A program made the translations under genes and the position numbers. A stretch of 21,516 bases of DNA from an uncultured Agathobacter sp. (GTDB lineage Bacteria; Bacillota; Clostridia; Lachnospirales; Lachnospiraceae). Numbering within the stretch: position 1 is the first letter of the stretch; every line of letters starts with the position of its first letter. The notes beneath the pieces are model-generated. The model saw only the letters and a list, made by a program, of their open reading frames with translations. It did no database searches and was not told the origin of the DNA. The stretch is taken from contig CAKRKX010000038.1 in the NCBI GenBank assembly GCA_934358675.1, positions 1 through 21,516 of the forward strand, given 5' to 3'. Of the stretch, positions 14,675 to 21,516 are shown in pieces.

Positions 14675-16045
14675 ATGATTTGTTATAAATGTGGACAGGA
14701 TGTTGGTAACGCGAAGCGTTGCCCGAATTGTGGTGTGGATCTGACCGTATTCTGGAGGGTAAGACGCATCTCCAATTCATATTATAATTTGGGATTGCAG
14801 CAGGCGAGTGTCCGGAATCTTTCCGGAGCGGTGGAGAGCCTGAAGAACAGTCTGAAGTTCAACAAATACAATATTGATGCCAGAAATCTTCTCGGACTTG
14901 TCTATCACGAGATGGGCGAGACGGTGGATGCACTCAGCGAGTGGGTGATCTCACAGAGTTATCAGCCGGAGGATAATCTGGCGAACGGATATCTTGATGA
15001 GATTCAGAAGAACCGCGGACAGCTGGATACGATCAATCAGACGATCAAGAAATACAATCAGGCGCTGCATTATTGTCAGCAGGACAGCCGTGATCTTGCA
15101 ATCATTCAGTTGAAGAAGGTTCTTTCCATGAACCCGAAGCTCGTCAAGGGACATCAGCTTTTAGCCCTTCTTTATCTGCAGGACGGCAAGCTGGAGCTTG
15201 CGAAGAAGTCTTTGCGCAATGCGGGCAAGATTGATGCGAATAACACAACAACACTTCGTTATCTGAAGGAAGTGAATGCGCAGCTGAAGGAGAAGAGTCC
15301 GTCGAAAAAGCCAAAGGATGATGATCTCATCTCTTACCAGAGTGGAAACGAGACGATCATTATGCCGAAGCGTTTCAAGGAATCTTCACTCGGATCGACA
15401 CTTGCATATATTGTGACAGGTCTGGTCGTCGGTGCGGCAGTGACCGCATTTCTGATCGTTCCGAATGTGAAGAATCAGGCGAAGGAAGAGGCCAAGCAAC
15501 AGATCCTTGAGGCGAGCGATACGATCTCAACGAACGGACAGACGATCAAGGATCTTGAGAAGCAGGTGGAAGATCTGCAGGGACAGCTGGAAGAAGAAGC
15601 GAACAACAATGAGAAAGTTGCGGATCAGATCAAGACGTATGAGAAGTTACTGAATGCCTATGTGGCTTACTCATCGGATGATGTTGTGACGGCAGGTCAG
15701 GCCTTGGACAAGGTCAATACTTCGTATCTGTCCAAGAATGCAAAGAGTATCTATAAGGATTTAAATGATGTGGTTCGTGCACAGTATTTAGAGAAGCTGT
15801 ATCAGGAAGGATACAGTTATTATCAGCGTGGCAAGTACGAGGATGCCATCAATGATCTGCAGAAGATCGTTGACGAGGAGGAAGATTTCCAGGATGGTTC
15901 GGCTGCTTATTATCTGGCGCAGTCGTACCGCAGAAACGGAGATCTTGACTCTGCGAAGCCGTATTACCAGTACGTAATCGACAATCATCCGGGAACGGAG
16001 CGCGCGAGAACTTCGCAGAACTATGTGGATGCACAGTCCGAATAG
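14675..16045 (+). CDS. Zinc-ribbon, TPR and coiled-coil membrane protein
   Basis: A 456-residue protein of unknown role. An N-terminal zinc ribbon (Cys3, Cys6, Cys16, Cys19) is followed by TPR-like repeats to about residue 205, for example YYNLGLQQASVRNLSGAVES and HQLLALLYLQDGKLELAKKS. A single membrane helix lies at about 241-263, then a coiled coil to about 325. C-terminal TPRs (GYSYYQRGKYEDAINDLQKI, AYYLAQSYRRNGDLDSAKPY) complete it. The ribbon and first TPRs are probably cytoplasmic and the coiled coil and last TPRs outside, which suggests a scaffold linking both faces of the membrane. The start follows gatgagagg. A terminator follows at 16070. Confidence 0.85.
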   Translation: MICYKCGQDVGNAKRCPNCGVDLTVFWRVRRISNSYYNLGLQQASVRNLSGAVESLKNSLKFNKYNIDARNLLGLVYHEMGETVDALSEWVISQSYQPEDNLANGYLDEIQKNRGQLDTINQTIKKYNQALHYCQQDSRDLAIIQLKKVLSMNPKLVKGHQLLALLYLQDGKLELAKKSLRNAGKIDANNTTTLRYLKEVNAQLKEKSPSKKPKDDDLISYQSGNETIIMPKRFKESSLGSTLAYIVTGLVVGAAVTAFLIVPNVKNQAKEEAKQQILEASDTISTNGQTIKDLEKQVEDLQGQLEEEANNNEKVADQIKTYEKLLNAYVAYSSDDVVTAGQALDKVNTSYLSKNAKSIYKDLNDVVRAQYLEKLYQEGYSYYQRGKYEDAINDLQKIVDEEEDFQDGSAAYYLAQSYRRNGDLDSAKPYYQYVIDNHPGTERARTSQNYVDAQSE

Positions 16046-16069
16046 AACAGAATTTTATATGGATTTACC

Positions 16070-16105
16070 AAAGACGTCAAAGCAGAGATGCGGTGGCGTC
16101 TTTTT
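16070..16105 (+). terminator. Terminator before the sigma-F operon
   Basis: AAAGACG (16070-16076) pairs with CGTCTTT (16097-16103), with an inner GCA/TGC pairing, and runs into TTTTT. Confidence 0.75.
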
Positions 16106-16136
16106 CTATATGCAAATCATCGTTAGGAGGGAGATT

Positions 16137-16523
16137 ATGGATTTACAATATCATCTTACGGAAGAAAAACTTACCATTGTGATGCCGGCGGAGGTGGATC
16201 ATCACGTGGCACAGCATATGAGTCGTGAGGTGGATTGCCTCATTGATTCGTGGCATATCCGCACGCTGGTATTTGATTTCGCGGGAACAGATTTTATGGA
16301 CAGCTCGGGAATCGGAGTCTTGATCGGAAGAAAGAAGAACATGGATCTGCACGGCGGGTGTGTGCGCGCAGCCAATCTGTCGGGGCGTGCGATGAAGATT
16401 TTCGAGAAATCGGGACTGATGCAGATCATCGAGCTTGATGCGCGGAATGCATATGCCTCGGAGCAGGAAATGGTGAACCAACAAACTTTGAACCCGAAAA
16501 GTTCGATGCAGGATAGGAGATAG
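16137..16523 (+). CDS. spoIIAA: Anti-sigma F factor antagonist SpoIIAA
   Basis: A 128-residue STAS-domain protein that releases sigma F in the forespore by binding SpoIIAB when unphosphorylated. The phosphorylation site lies in FMDSSGIGVLIGR, probably Ser57. I start at ATG 16137 after taggaggga; the open frame extends upstream through the terminator. It is about 10 residues longer than B. subtilis SpoIIAA, with a polar tail (NQQTLNPKSSMQDRR). It is the first gene of the classic spoIIAA-spoIIAB-sigF operon. Confidence 0.95.
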   Translation: MDLQYHLTEEKLTIVMPAEVDHHVAQHMSREVDCLIDSWHIRTLVFDFAGTDFMDSSGIGVLIGRKKNMDLHGGCVRAANLSGRAMKIFEKSGLMQIIELDARNAYASEQEMVNQQTLNPKSSMQDRR

Positions 16524-16532
16524 GGGGACGAT

Positions 16533-16970
16533 ATGGAACAACAGAATCATATGCAGGTGATCTTTGATGCAAAATCGGAAAATGAAGGACTCGCGAGAAT
16601 GCTCGTTACGGCATTCATGTCGGAGATGAATCCGACACTGGAGCAGATCGCGGATGTTAAGACTGCGGTATCGGAGGCGGTCACGAATGCAATCATACAC
16701 GGCTACGACAATGAGGAGGAAAGCGTCTGCCTAAGCTGTGACAGAGACGGGCAGCAGCTGGTCGTTTCTGTGGAGGACAAAGGCATCGGAATCGGTGATG
16801 TCGAACAGGCAATGCAGCCTTTTTACACGACGAAGCCGCAACTGGAGCGCTCGGGAATGGGATTTGCATTCATGGAAGCGTTCATGGATAGGATTGAAGT
16901 GCGCTCCGCGGTGGGGGAAGGCACGAAAGTGGTAATGTGGAAATACATAGAAAGGGATTGTGAGCAGTAG
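16533..16970 (+). CDS. spoIIAB: Anti-sigma F factor SpoIIAB
   Basis: A 145-residue GHKL ATPase/kinase that holds sigma F inactive and phosphorylates SpoIIAA. The ATP-binding boxes are clear: SEAVTNAIIHGY (N-box), VEDKGIGI (G1) and ERSGMGFAFM (G2). It lies 9 bp after spoIIAA and its last 11 bp overlap sigF. Length agrees with the family. Confidence 0.97.
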   Translation: MEQQNHMQVIFDAKSENEGLARMLVTAFMSEMNPTLEQIADVKTAVSEAVTNAIIHGYDNEEESVCLSCDRDGQQLVVSVEDKGIGIGDVEQAMQPFYTTKPQLERSGMGFAFMEAFMDRIEVRSAVGEGTKVVMWKYIERDCEQ

Positions 16971-17706
16971 TGTTTCTGCAAAGGAGGAAGCATGGAGAGA
17001 GACTCTTGAAAAGGCACAGCAGGGGGATAAAGCCGCGCGCGATGGATTGGTGCAGGAAAATATGGGACTGGTCTATATGGTTGCAAAGCGATTTGCCGAT
17101 CGTGGTGTGGAGACGGAGGAACTGATACAGATCGGGGCGATCGGGCTGATCAAAGCGGTGGACAAGTTTGATCCGGCGATGGGATTTACGTTCTCAACGT
17201 ATGCCGTTCCGCTGATCATGGGGGAAATACGGCGTTTTCTCCGTGATGACAGCATGATACATGTAAGTCGTCGATTAAAAGAATACGCAAGGAAAATTGC
17301 AATTATCAGAGAAAATATAAAAAAGTCAGAAAACCGTGAGCCGACGATCGAGGAACTTTGTGAACAGACCGGACTGCCTCGAGAGGACCTTGTGGCGGCG
17401 ATGGAGTCGGTTTATGACGTTGAATCCATCTCACAACCGGTCTGTGGTGCCGGTGAAGATGCGCGCACGCTGACGATCGAGGATCAGCTTGAGGATAAGG
17501 AACATTTCGAAGCACCGGTGTTAAACCGGATTGCGCTCACGCAGGCGATGGAGGAACTCGAGGAGAAAGAGGCGCGCCTGATCCGGCTCCGATTTGTTGA
17601 GGAACAGACGCAGACGCAGGTTGCGCACGCGCTTGGCATGAATCAGGTTGCGGTGTCCCGTCTTGAGAAAAAAATACTGATAAAAATGAGACGAAAACTG
17701 GCATAA
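16960..17706 (+). CDS. sigF: RNA polymerase sigma-F factor
   Basis: A 248-residue sigma-70 family factor that drives early forespore genes. Region 2 shows LVYMVAKRFADRGVETEELIQIGAIGL and FSTYAVPLIMGEIRR; region 4 shows RLRFVEEQTQTQVAHALGMNQVAVSRLEKK. The start is GTG 16960, after aaaggga and inside the end of spoIIAB. The tempting aaaggagg-aagcATG (16993) is out of frame and closes after five codons. The presence of this operon shows sporulation ancestry. Confidence 0.96.
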   Translation: MSSSVSAKEEAWRETLEKAQQGDKAARDGLVQENMGLVYMVAKRFADRGVETEELIQIGAIGLIKAVDKFDPAMGFTFSTYAVPLIMGEIRRFLRDDSMIHVSRRLKEYARKIAIIRENIKKSENREPTIEELCEQTGLPREDLVAAMESVYDVESISQPVCGAGEDARTLTIEDQLEDKEHFEAPVLNRIALTQAMEELEEKEARLIRLRFVEEQTQTQVAHALGMNQVAVSRLEKKILIKMRRKLA

Positions 17707-17778
17707 ATCCTCCGGTTTGGATATACTAAGAAAAAATGCATCGTATGCATCGGTGCACGGATCAAAGGAGGAATTCGT

Positions 17779-18735
17779 ATGGGAAAGATCAATCCAAGTA
17801 AAGTAGCAATCATCGGATGCGGATTTGTCGGTTCGGCTTCCGCGTTCGCGTTAATGCAGAGCGGGCTTTTTAATGAGATGGTACTGATTGATGCCAATCA
17901 CGATAAGGCGGAGGGCGAGGCGCGTGACATTGCACACGGTCTGCCGTTTGTTCGTCCGATGAAGCTTTATGCCGGCGGATACGATGATATTGCGGATGCG
18001 GCGATCATCGTGATCACAGCCGGAGCAAACCAGAAACCGGATGAGACGAGACTGGATCTCGTGCACAAGAATGTGGCGATTTTTGAATCGATCATTCCGG
18101 AGATCACAAGCCGCGATTATGAGGGAATCCTGCTTGTTGTTGCCAATCCGGTTGACATCTTAACCTATACGGCATTAAAACTGTCCGGGTATCCGGAGAA
18201 CCGTGTCATCGGTTCGGGAACGGTGCTTGACAGCGCGCGACTCAAATATCATCTCGGCGAGCATCTGGGTGTGGACAGCCGAAGTGTCCATGCTTTTATC
18301 GTCGGTGAGCACGGGGACAGTGAGATCGCCGCATGGAGCAGCGCGAACGTATCCGGTGTCCCTCTTGATAAGTTCTGCGAGATGCGCGGACATTACAATC
18401 ACGTCGAGGCGACGGAGCGCATTGCGGAGGAAGTCAAGCAGAGTGCGTACGGAATCATCCAGCGAAAAGGCGCTACCTACTATGGTATCGCGATGTCAGT
18501 GAAGCGTATCTGCGAGGCAATCGTGCGGGACGAGAAGTCGATCCTGCCAATCTCCACCATGATGCACGGCGAGTATGGCATCTCGGATGTGGTGCTCTCG
18601 ATGCCTTGTATCGTCGGCAAGGACGGGTATGAGACGAAAGTGCCGATCGATCTGGATCAGGATGAGGTGACGAGTCTTCATGAGTCAGCCAATACGTTAA
18701 AGAATGTGCTGGACGATGTTTTTGGGGTGAGCTGA
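17779..18735 (+). CDS. ldh: L-lactate dehydrogenase
   Basis: A 318-residue NAD-dependent enzyme that interconverts pyruvate and L-lactate. The Rossmann motif GCGFVGSAS, Asp38 (NAD preference), the active-site loop ITAGANQKPDETR and the catalytic His178 in GEHGDSE are visible. The Gln in the loop indicates lactate rather than malate dehydrogenase. The usual loop glycine (KPGETR) is Asp here, an unusual change next to the substrate arginine. A strong ribosome site (aaaggagg) precedes ATG. It is monocistronic, with a terminator that starts inside its last codons. A possible -10 (TATACT, 17722) lies upstream. Confidence 0.95.
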   Translation: MGKINPSKVAIIGCGFVGSASAFALMQSGLFNEMVLIDANHDKAEGEARDIAHGLPFVRPMKLYAGGYDDIADAAIIVITAGANQKPDETRLDLVHKNVAIFESIIPEITSRDYEGILLVVANPVDILTYTALKLSGYPENRVIGSGTVLDSARLKYHLGEHLGVDSRSVHAFIVGEHGDSEIAAWSSANVSGVPLDKFCEMRGHYNHVEATERIAEEVKQSAYGIIQRKGATYYGIAMSVKRICEAIVRDEKSILPISTMMHGEYGISDVVLSMPCIVGKDGYETKVPIDLDQDEVTSLHESANTLKNVLDDVFGVS

Positions 18736-18754
18736 GAGGCTCATCCCTTTTTTT
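18724..18754 (+). terminator. ldh terminator
   Basis: GGGGTGAGC (18724-18732) pairs with GCTCATCCC (18739-18747), 9 bp with one G-T pair, followed by seven Ts. The stop codon lies in the loop. Confidence 0.9.
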
Positions 18755-18762
18755 GAAATTGC

Positions 18763-18791
18763 TTTACTTTAGTGTGATAATTTGCTACAAT
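18763..18791 (+). promoter_or_regulatory. Promoter of the amino-acid ABC operon
   Basis: TTTACT (18763-18768) and TACAAT (18786-18791) are separated by 17 bp and lie 37 bp before the binding-protein start. Confidence 0.65.
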
Positions 18792-18828
18792 ACAAAAGCA
18801 GATTACAGACTTAAAGGAGATTTATAGT

Positions 18829-19632
18829 ATGAAGAGAAAAATTGCATCGTTATTATTAGTAGGTTGTATGGCAATGAGCATGGTCGCATGTGGCGGTAAA
18901 ACGGATTCCTCATCTGAGAATGCAGGCAGTGCAGACAGCAAGGTTTACGCAGTAGAGGCCGGTTCCGCAGGTGAGGCAGTTGCCAAGGAGAAAGGCTTTG
19001 AATATAATTCGGTAGGTTCACAGGCAGATGCATTGATGGAAGTCGCTTCCGGTACATCGGATGCGGCGATCATTGATCTTTTGATGGCCGGTGCGATGAT
19101 CGGAGACGGTACAAGCTACCCGGATCTGGTACATACGGATGAACTGACAACCGAGGAGTATGGCGTAGGCTGCCGTAAGGGTTCCGACCTTGCTTCTTAT
19201 ATCAATCAGGTATTTGCAGAGTCTTATGCAGACGGTTCGATGAAGGAGACCGCTGAAAAGTACGGTGTACAGGAAGCGCTGGTTGAGCAGAAAGATGCAA
19301 CTTACGAGGCAACCGAGGATAGCGATGTTGAATATATTAAGAATAAAGGAACACTGATCGTTGGTATCACAGAGTTTGAGCCGATGGATTATCAGGATGG
19401 CGATGAGTGGATTGGTTTCGATGCGGATATGGCCCGTATCGTTGCTGAGAAGCTTGGCGTTGAGGCACAGTTTGTAGTTATCGACTGGGACAACAAGATC
19501 ATGGAGCTTGATTCGAAGAACATCGATGTTGTATGGAACGGTATGACACTGACCGATGAAGTAACTTCATCCATGGCATGCACAAACGCATACTGCAACA
19601 ACGCACAGGTTGTTGTTGAACCACAGAAATAA
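18829..19632 (+). CDS. Circularly permuted SBP_bac_3 substrate-binding lipoprotein
   Basis: A 267-residue lipoprotein (lipobox MVAC, Cys21) serving the permease and ATPase encoded downstream. Family-3 binding proteins normally read: GTLIVGITEFEPMDY, WDNKIMEL, GMT.T, NAQVVV, then AVEAGSAGEA, DAAIIDL, TEEYGVG, SYADGS. Here the second half comes first (about residues 38-153), followed by a short linker. The usual beginning then appears at residues 166-190 (SDVEYIKNKGTLIVGITEFE), and the protein stops at the hinge strand NAQVVVEPQK. All parts of the fold are present once, in swapped order, so this is a circular permutation rather than a truncation. The start (ttaaaggag) and the 17-bp gap to the permease gene are normal. 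The usual Arg after T-D-E in lobe 1 is Val. Confidence 0.88.
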   Translation: MKRKIASLLLVGCMAMSMVACGGKTDSSSENAGSADSKVYAVEAGSAGEAVAKEKGFEYNSVGSQADALMEVASGTSDAAIIDLLMAGAMIGDGTSYPDLVHTDELTTEEYGVGCRKGSDLASYINQVFAESYADGSMKETAEKYGVQEALVEQKDATYEATEDSDVEYIKNKGTLIVGITEFEPMDYQDGDEWIGFDADMARIVAEKLGVEAQFVVIDWDNKIMELDSKNIDVVWNGMTLTDEVTSSMACTNAYCNNAQVVVEPQK

Positions 19633-19649
19633 AGGAGTAATCACAGAAG

Positions 19650-20306
19650 ATGTTTTGGTCTGTTACGCAAACGCTGCTGAGCGGATTTGCGACTACATTT
19701 GAAATTTTTATATTTACATTGATTTTTGCACTTCCGCTCGGATTGGTATTTTCGTTCGCGCTGATGAGCAAGTTCAAGCCGCTTCGCTATCTGATGCAGT
19801 TTGTTGTGTGGGTGATCCGCGGAACACCGCTGATGTTGCAGCTGATCATTATTTTTTACGGACCGGGTATGTGGCTGAAACGCACTATCTGGAGTGGAAA
19901 TGAAGCCGGACGAATTACGGCAACGGTTGTGGCTTTTGCCATCAATTATGCGTGTTACTTTTCCGTCATCTTCAAGGGCGGAATCGAGGGTGTGCCGGCG
20001 GGACAGAGAGAAGCCGGACAGGTGCTCGGTATGACGAAGACGCAGATTTTCTTTAAGATTACGTTGTTACAGATGATCAAGCGCATCGTTCCGCCGATGT
20101 CCAATGAGATCATTACGCTTGTCAAGGATACGTCACTTGCGCGAATCATCGCAGCATATGAGTTGACGTTTGCGGGCTTTTCATTTATGAAATCCGCAGG
20201 AGTGACCTGGCCACTGTTCTATACCGGTGTCTTTTATCTGGTATTTGTCGGAATCCTGACACTGCTGTTCAACTATATTGAGCGCAGACTCGATTATTTC
20301 AAGTAG
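19650..20306 (+). CDS. Polar amino-acid ABC transporter permease
   Basis: A 218-residue membrane subunit of the HisM/GlnP type. It contains VIRGTPLMLQLIIIFYG, the coupling loop region GVPAGQREAGQVLGMTKTQIFFKI and a C-terminal basic end (YIERRLDYFK). About five membrane helices are visible, as is usual. The start follows aaaggag. It sits between the binding protein and the ATPase, 13 bp before the latter. Exact substrate unknown; glutamine, cystine or another polar amino acid are all possible. Confidence 0.92.
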   Translation: MFWSVTQTLLSGFATTFEIFIFTLIFALPLGLVFSFALMSKFKPLRYLMQFVVWVIRGTPLMLQLIIIFYGPGMWLKRTIWSGNEAGRITATVVAFAINYACYFSVIFKGGIEGVPAGQREAGQVLGMTKTQIFFKITLLQMIKRIVPPMSNEIITLVKDTSLARIIAAYELTFAGFSFMKSAGVTWPLFYTGVFYLVFVGILTLLFNYIERRLDYFK

Positions 20307-20319
20307 GAGGACTTAGAAC

Positions 20320-21105
20320 ATGGCAATCTTAGAAGTAAATCATATTGAGAAGCATTTCGGCAAGACGCAGGTGCTTCGCGATGTCAGTTTCTCGATGGAA
20401 GAGGGAAGTGCACTTGCCATCATCGGTTCCTCCGGTTCCGGTAAGACAACGCTTCTGCGCTGCCTGAATTTTCTGGAGCGACCGAATTCGGGAACCATCA
20501 CGGTAAACGGAGAGGTATTATTTGACGCATCGTTAAATCAGAGTGACAGGGATGCGGATTTAAGAAAAAAGCGCCTGCATTTTGGCATGGTATTCCAGTC
20601 GTTTAATCTGTTTCCACAGTACACGGCACTGGAGAATGTGATGCTGGCGGAGCGCCTTCTGGCGCAGGAACAACCGGGTTTTAAGCGCAATAAGAAAGAA
20701 ATTCTTGCCGGAATCGAGGAGCATGCAAAGCAGCTTCTTGACCGCATGGGACTCGCGGAGCGTATGGATCATTATCCGCACCAGTTGTCCGGCGGACAGC
20801 AGCAGCGTGTCGCAATCGCCCGTGCACTGGCACTCAAGCCGGATATCCTGTGCTTTGACGAGCCGACTTCCGCACTCGATCCGGAACTTACCGGAGAGGT
20901 ATTAAAGGTTATCCGCAGCCTCGCAGATCAGAAGACAACAATGATCATTGTCACCCATGAGATGGCATTTGCCAGAGATGTGGCGGATCATGTGATCTTT
21001 ATGGATGAGGGCGTGATCGTGGAGCAGGGCGAGCCGCATCAGGTGATCGATAATCCGCAGGAGGAGAGGACGAAGCAGTTCTTGACTCGCTACGCCCAAG
21101 GGTAG
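20320..21105 (+). CDS. Polar amino-acid ABC transporter ATP-binding protein (GlnQ-type)
   Basis: A 261-residue ATPase that powers the importer from the cytoplasmic side. Walker A is GSSGSGKT (36-43), the Q-loop is MVFQSFNLFPQ, the signature is LSGGQQQR, Walker B is ILCFDEPTSALDP and the H-loop is VTHEM. Between the Walker A helix and the Q-loop it carries a short polar insert (LFDASLNQSDRDADLRKKR). Length is slightly above the 240-250 of typical GlnQ. It is the last gene of the operon. I see no clear terminator in the 78 bp before the foldback element. Confidence 0.95.
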   Translation: MAILEVNHIEKHFGKTQVLRDVSFSMEEGSALAIIGSSGSGKTTLLRCLNFLERPNSGTITVNGEVLFDASLNQSDRDADLRKKRLHFGMVFQSFNLFPQYTALENVMLAERLLAQEQPGFKRNKKEILAGIEEHAKQLLDRMGLAERMDHYPHQLSGGQQQRVAIARALALKPDILCFDEPTSALDPELTGEVLKVIRSLADQKTTMIIVTHEMAFARDVADHVIFMDEGVIVEQGEPHQVIDNPQEERTKQFLTRYAQG

Positions 21106-21183
21106 AAGGAAAATTCGGGTTTGTCGTGATCAGGTAGGCTTTCTAAAGCGGACGATACTGGATAGATAAATAAGATAACATTC

Positions 21184-21493
21184 GAAAATTAGCAGTAGGT
21201 TATTCGTAACGCGACGGACTTGAATGATTTCAATGACCGGATGAACTTTCAGAGTTACGACATCGGACGATACGGTTATTTTATCGAAAAAATAGGAAAA
21301 ATAGCTTCGGACTTGATTTCAGATAGACAGCAACAAGTTGTTTTGTTTGCGCTATTAGCGGACACAATGGAACTCCGAAGCAGTTTCCTATTTGTTTCGA
21401 AAAATAAGTATGGATCCGATGTCTAAAACATGGAAGCGGTGGTCATTGAATCATTTCAAGTCCTGATCCGTTAGAATGCTACTGCTAATTTTC
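21184..21493. mobile_element. Foldback (MITE-like) element, about 310 bp
   Basis: The ends are 15-bp perfect inverted repeats (GAAAATTAGCAGTAG at 21184-21198 and its complement at the right end). Complementarity continues inward with small gaps: GGACTTGAA, TTCAATGACC, GACATCGGA, AAATAGGAAA and GCTTCGGA are each matched on the other arm. The arms are roughly 130-150 bp. No transposase and no clear target duplication are seen. A 68-codon open frame (21220-21426) lies inside but has no ribosome site. The sequence after it to the window end is AT-rich and featureless. Confidence 0.75.
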
Positions 21494-21516
21494 TTTTTAA
21501 TATTTATAAATCCGGT

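Noticed and set aside
21220..21426. 68-codon open frame inside the foldback element
   Set aside because: No ribosome site, and the frame falls within inverted-repeat arms that constrain the sequence for another reason. It was kept only as a note under the element.
1..21516. CRISPR arrays, tRNA or rRNA genes
   Set aside because: No regularly spaced repeats and no tRNA or rRNA signatures were found on reading through.

Overview
The window looks like chromosomal DNA of an anaerobic gut Firmicute of the family Lachnospiraceae (Roseburia/Agathobacter-like). This rests on moderate GC, strong AGGAGG-type ribosome sites, a spoIIAA-spoIIAB-sigF sporulation operon, a T-box-controlled valS, an agr-type peptide quorum-sensing locus and lactate dehydrogenase. 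Genus is inferred from protein flavour only. All intact genes lie on the plus strand; the one minus-strand gene is a decayed Rpn-type nuclease.

Layout: 274-3204 is a thiamin-thiazole operon (thiS, thiG, thiH, and a TenI/ThiE-family gene) ending in a clear terminator. 3536-7109 is a carbohydrate-type ABC import operon: lipoprotein binding protein, two MalF/MalG-type permeases and a small anchored protein resembling the end of a HlyD/RND adaptor. It encodes no ATPase, and the first permease has lost its last membrane helix to a repeat. 7167-9169 encodes a LytTR response regulator and an AgrC-type kinase. After a terminator, 9425-10143 encodes an AgrD-like pro-peptide and AgrB.

10508-11084 (minus) is the Rpn relic. 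11126-14298 is the valS unit: promoter, T-box leader, two extra folded blocks and the gene. 14503-16045 holds a 47-aa gene and a zinc-ribbon/TPR membrane protein. 16137-17706 is the sigma-F operon and 17779-18735 is ldh. 18829-21105 is an amino-acid-type ABC transporter whose binding protein has its two halves in swapped order. 21184-21493 is a roughly 310-bp foldback element.

Two points stand out. First, the region before the sugar ABC operon and the region before agrD/agrB share a matching block: a pair of 9-bp direct repeats with a 12-bp spacer (LytTR/AgrA geometry) and an aligned -10 box, preceded by a second conserved block with a hairpin. This suggests that the peptide signal, sensed by the kinase and regulator encoded between the two sites, switches on both its own production and the transporter. 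Second, the substrate-binding protein at 18829 reads as a natural circular permutation of the SBP_bac_3 fold.
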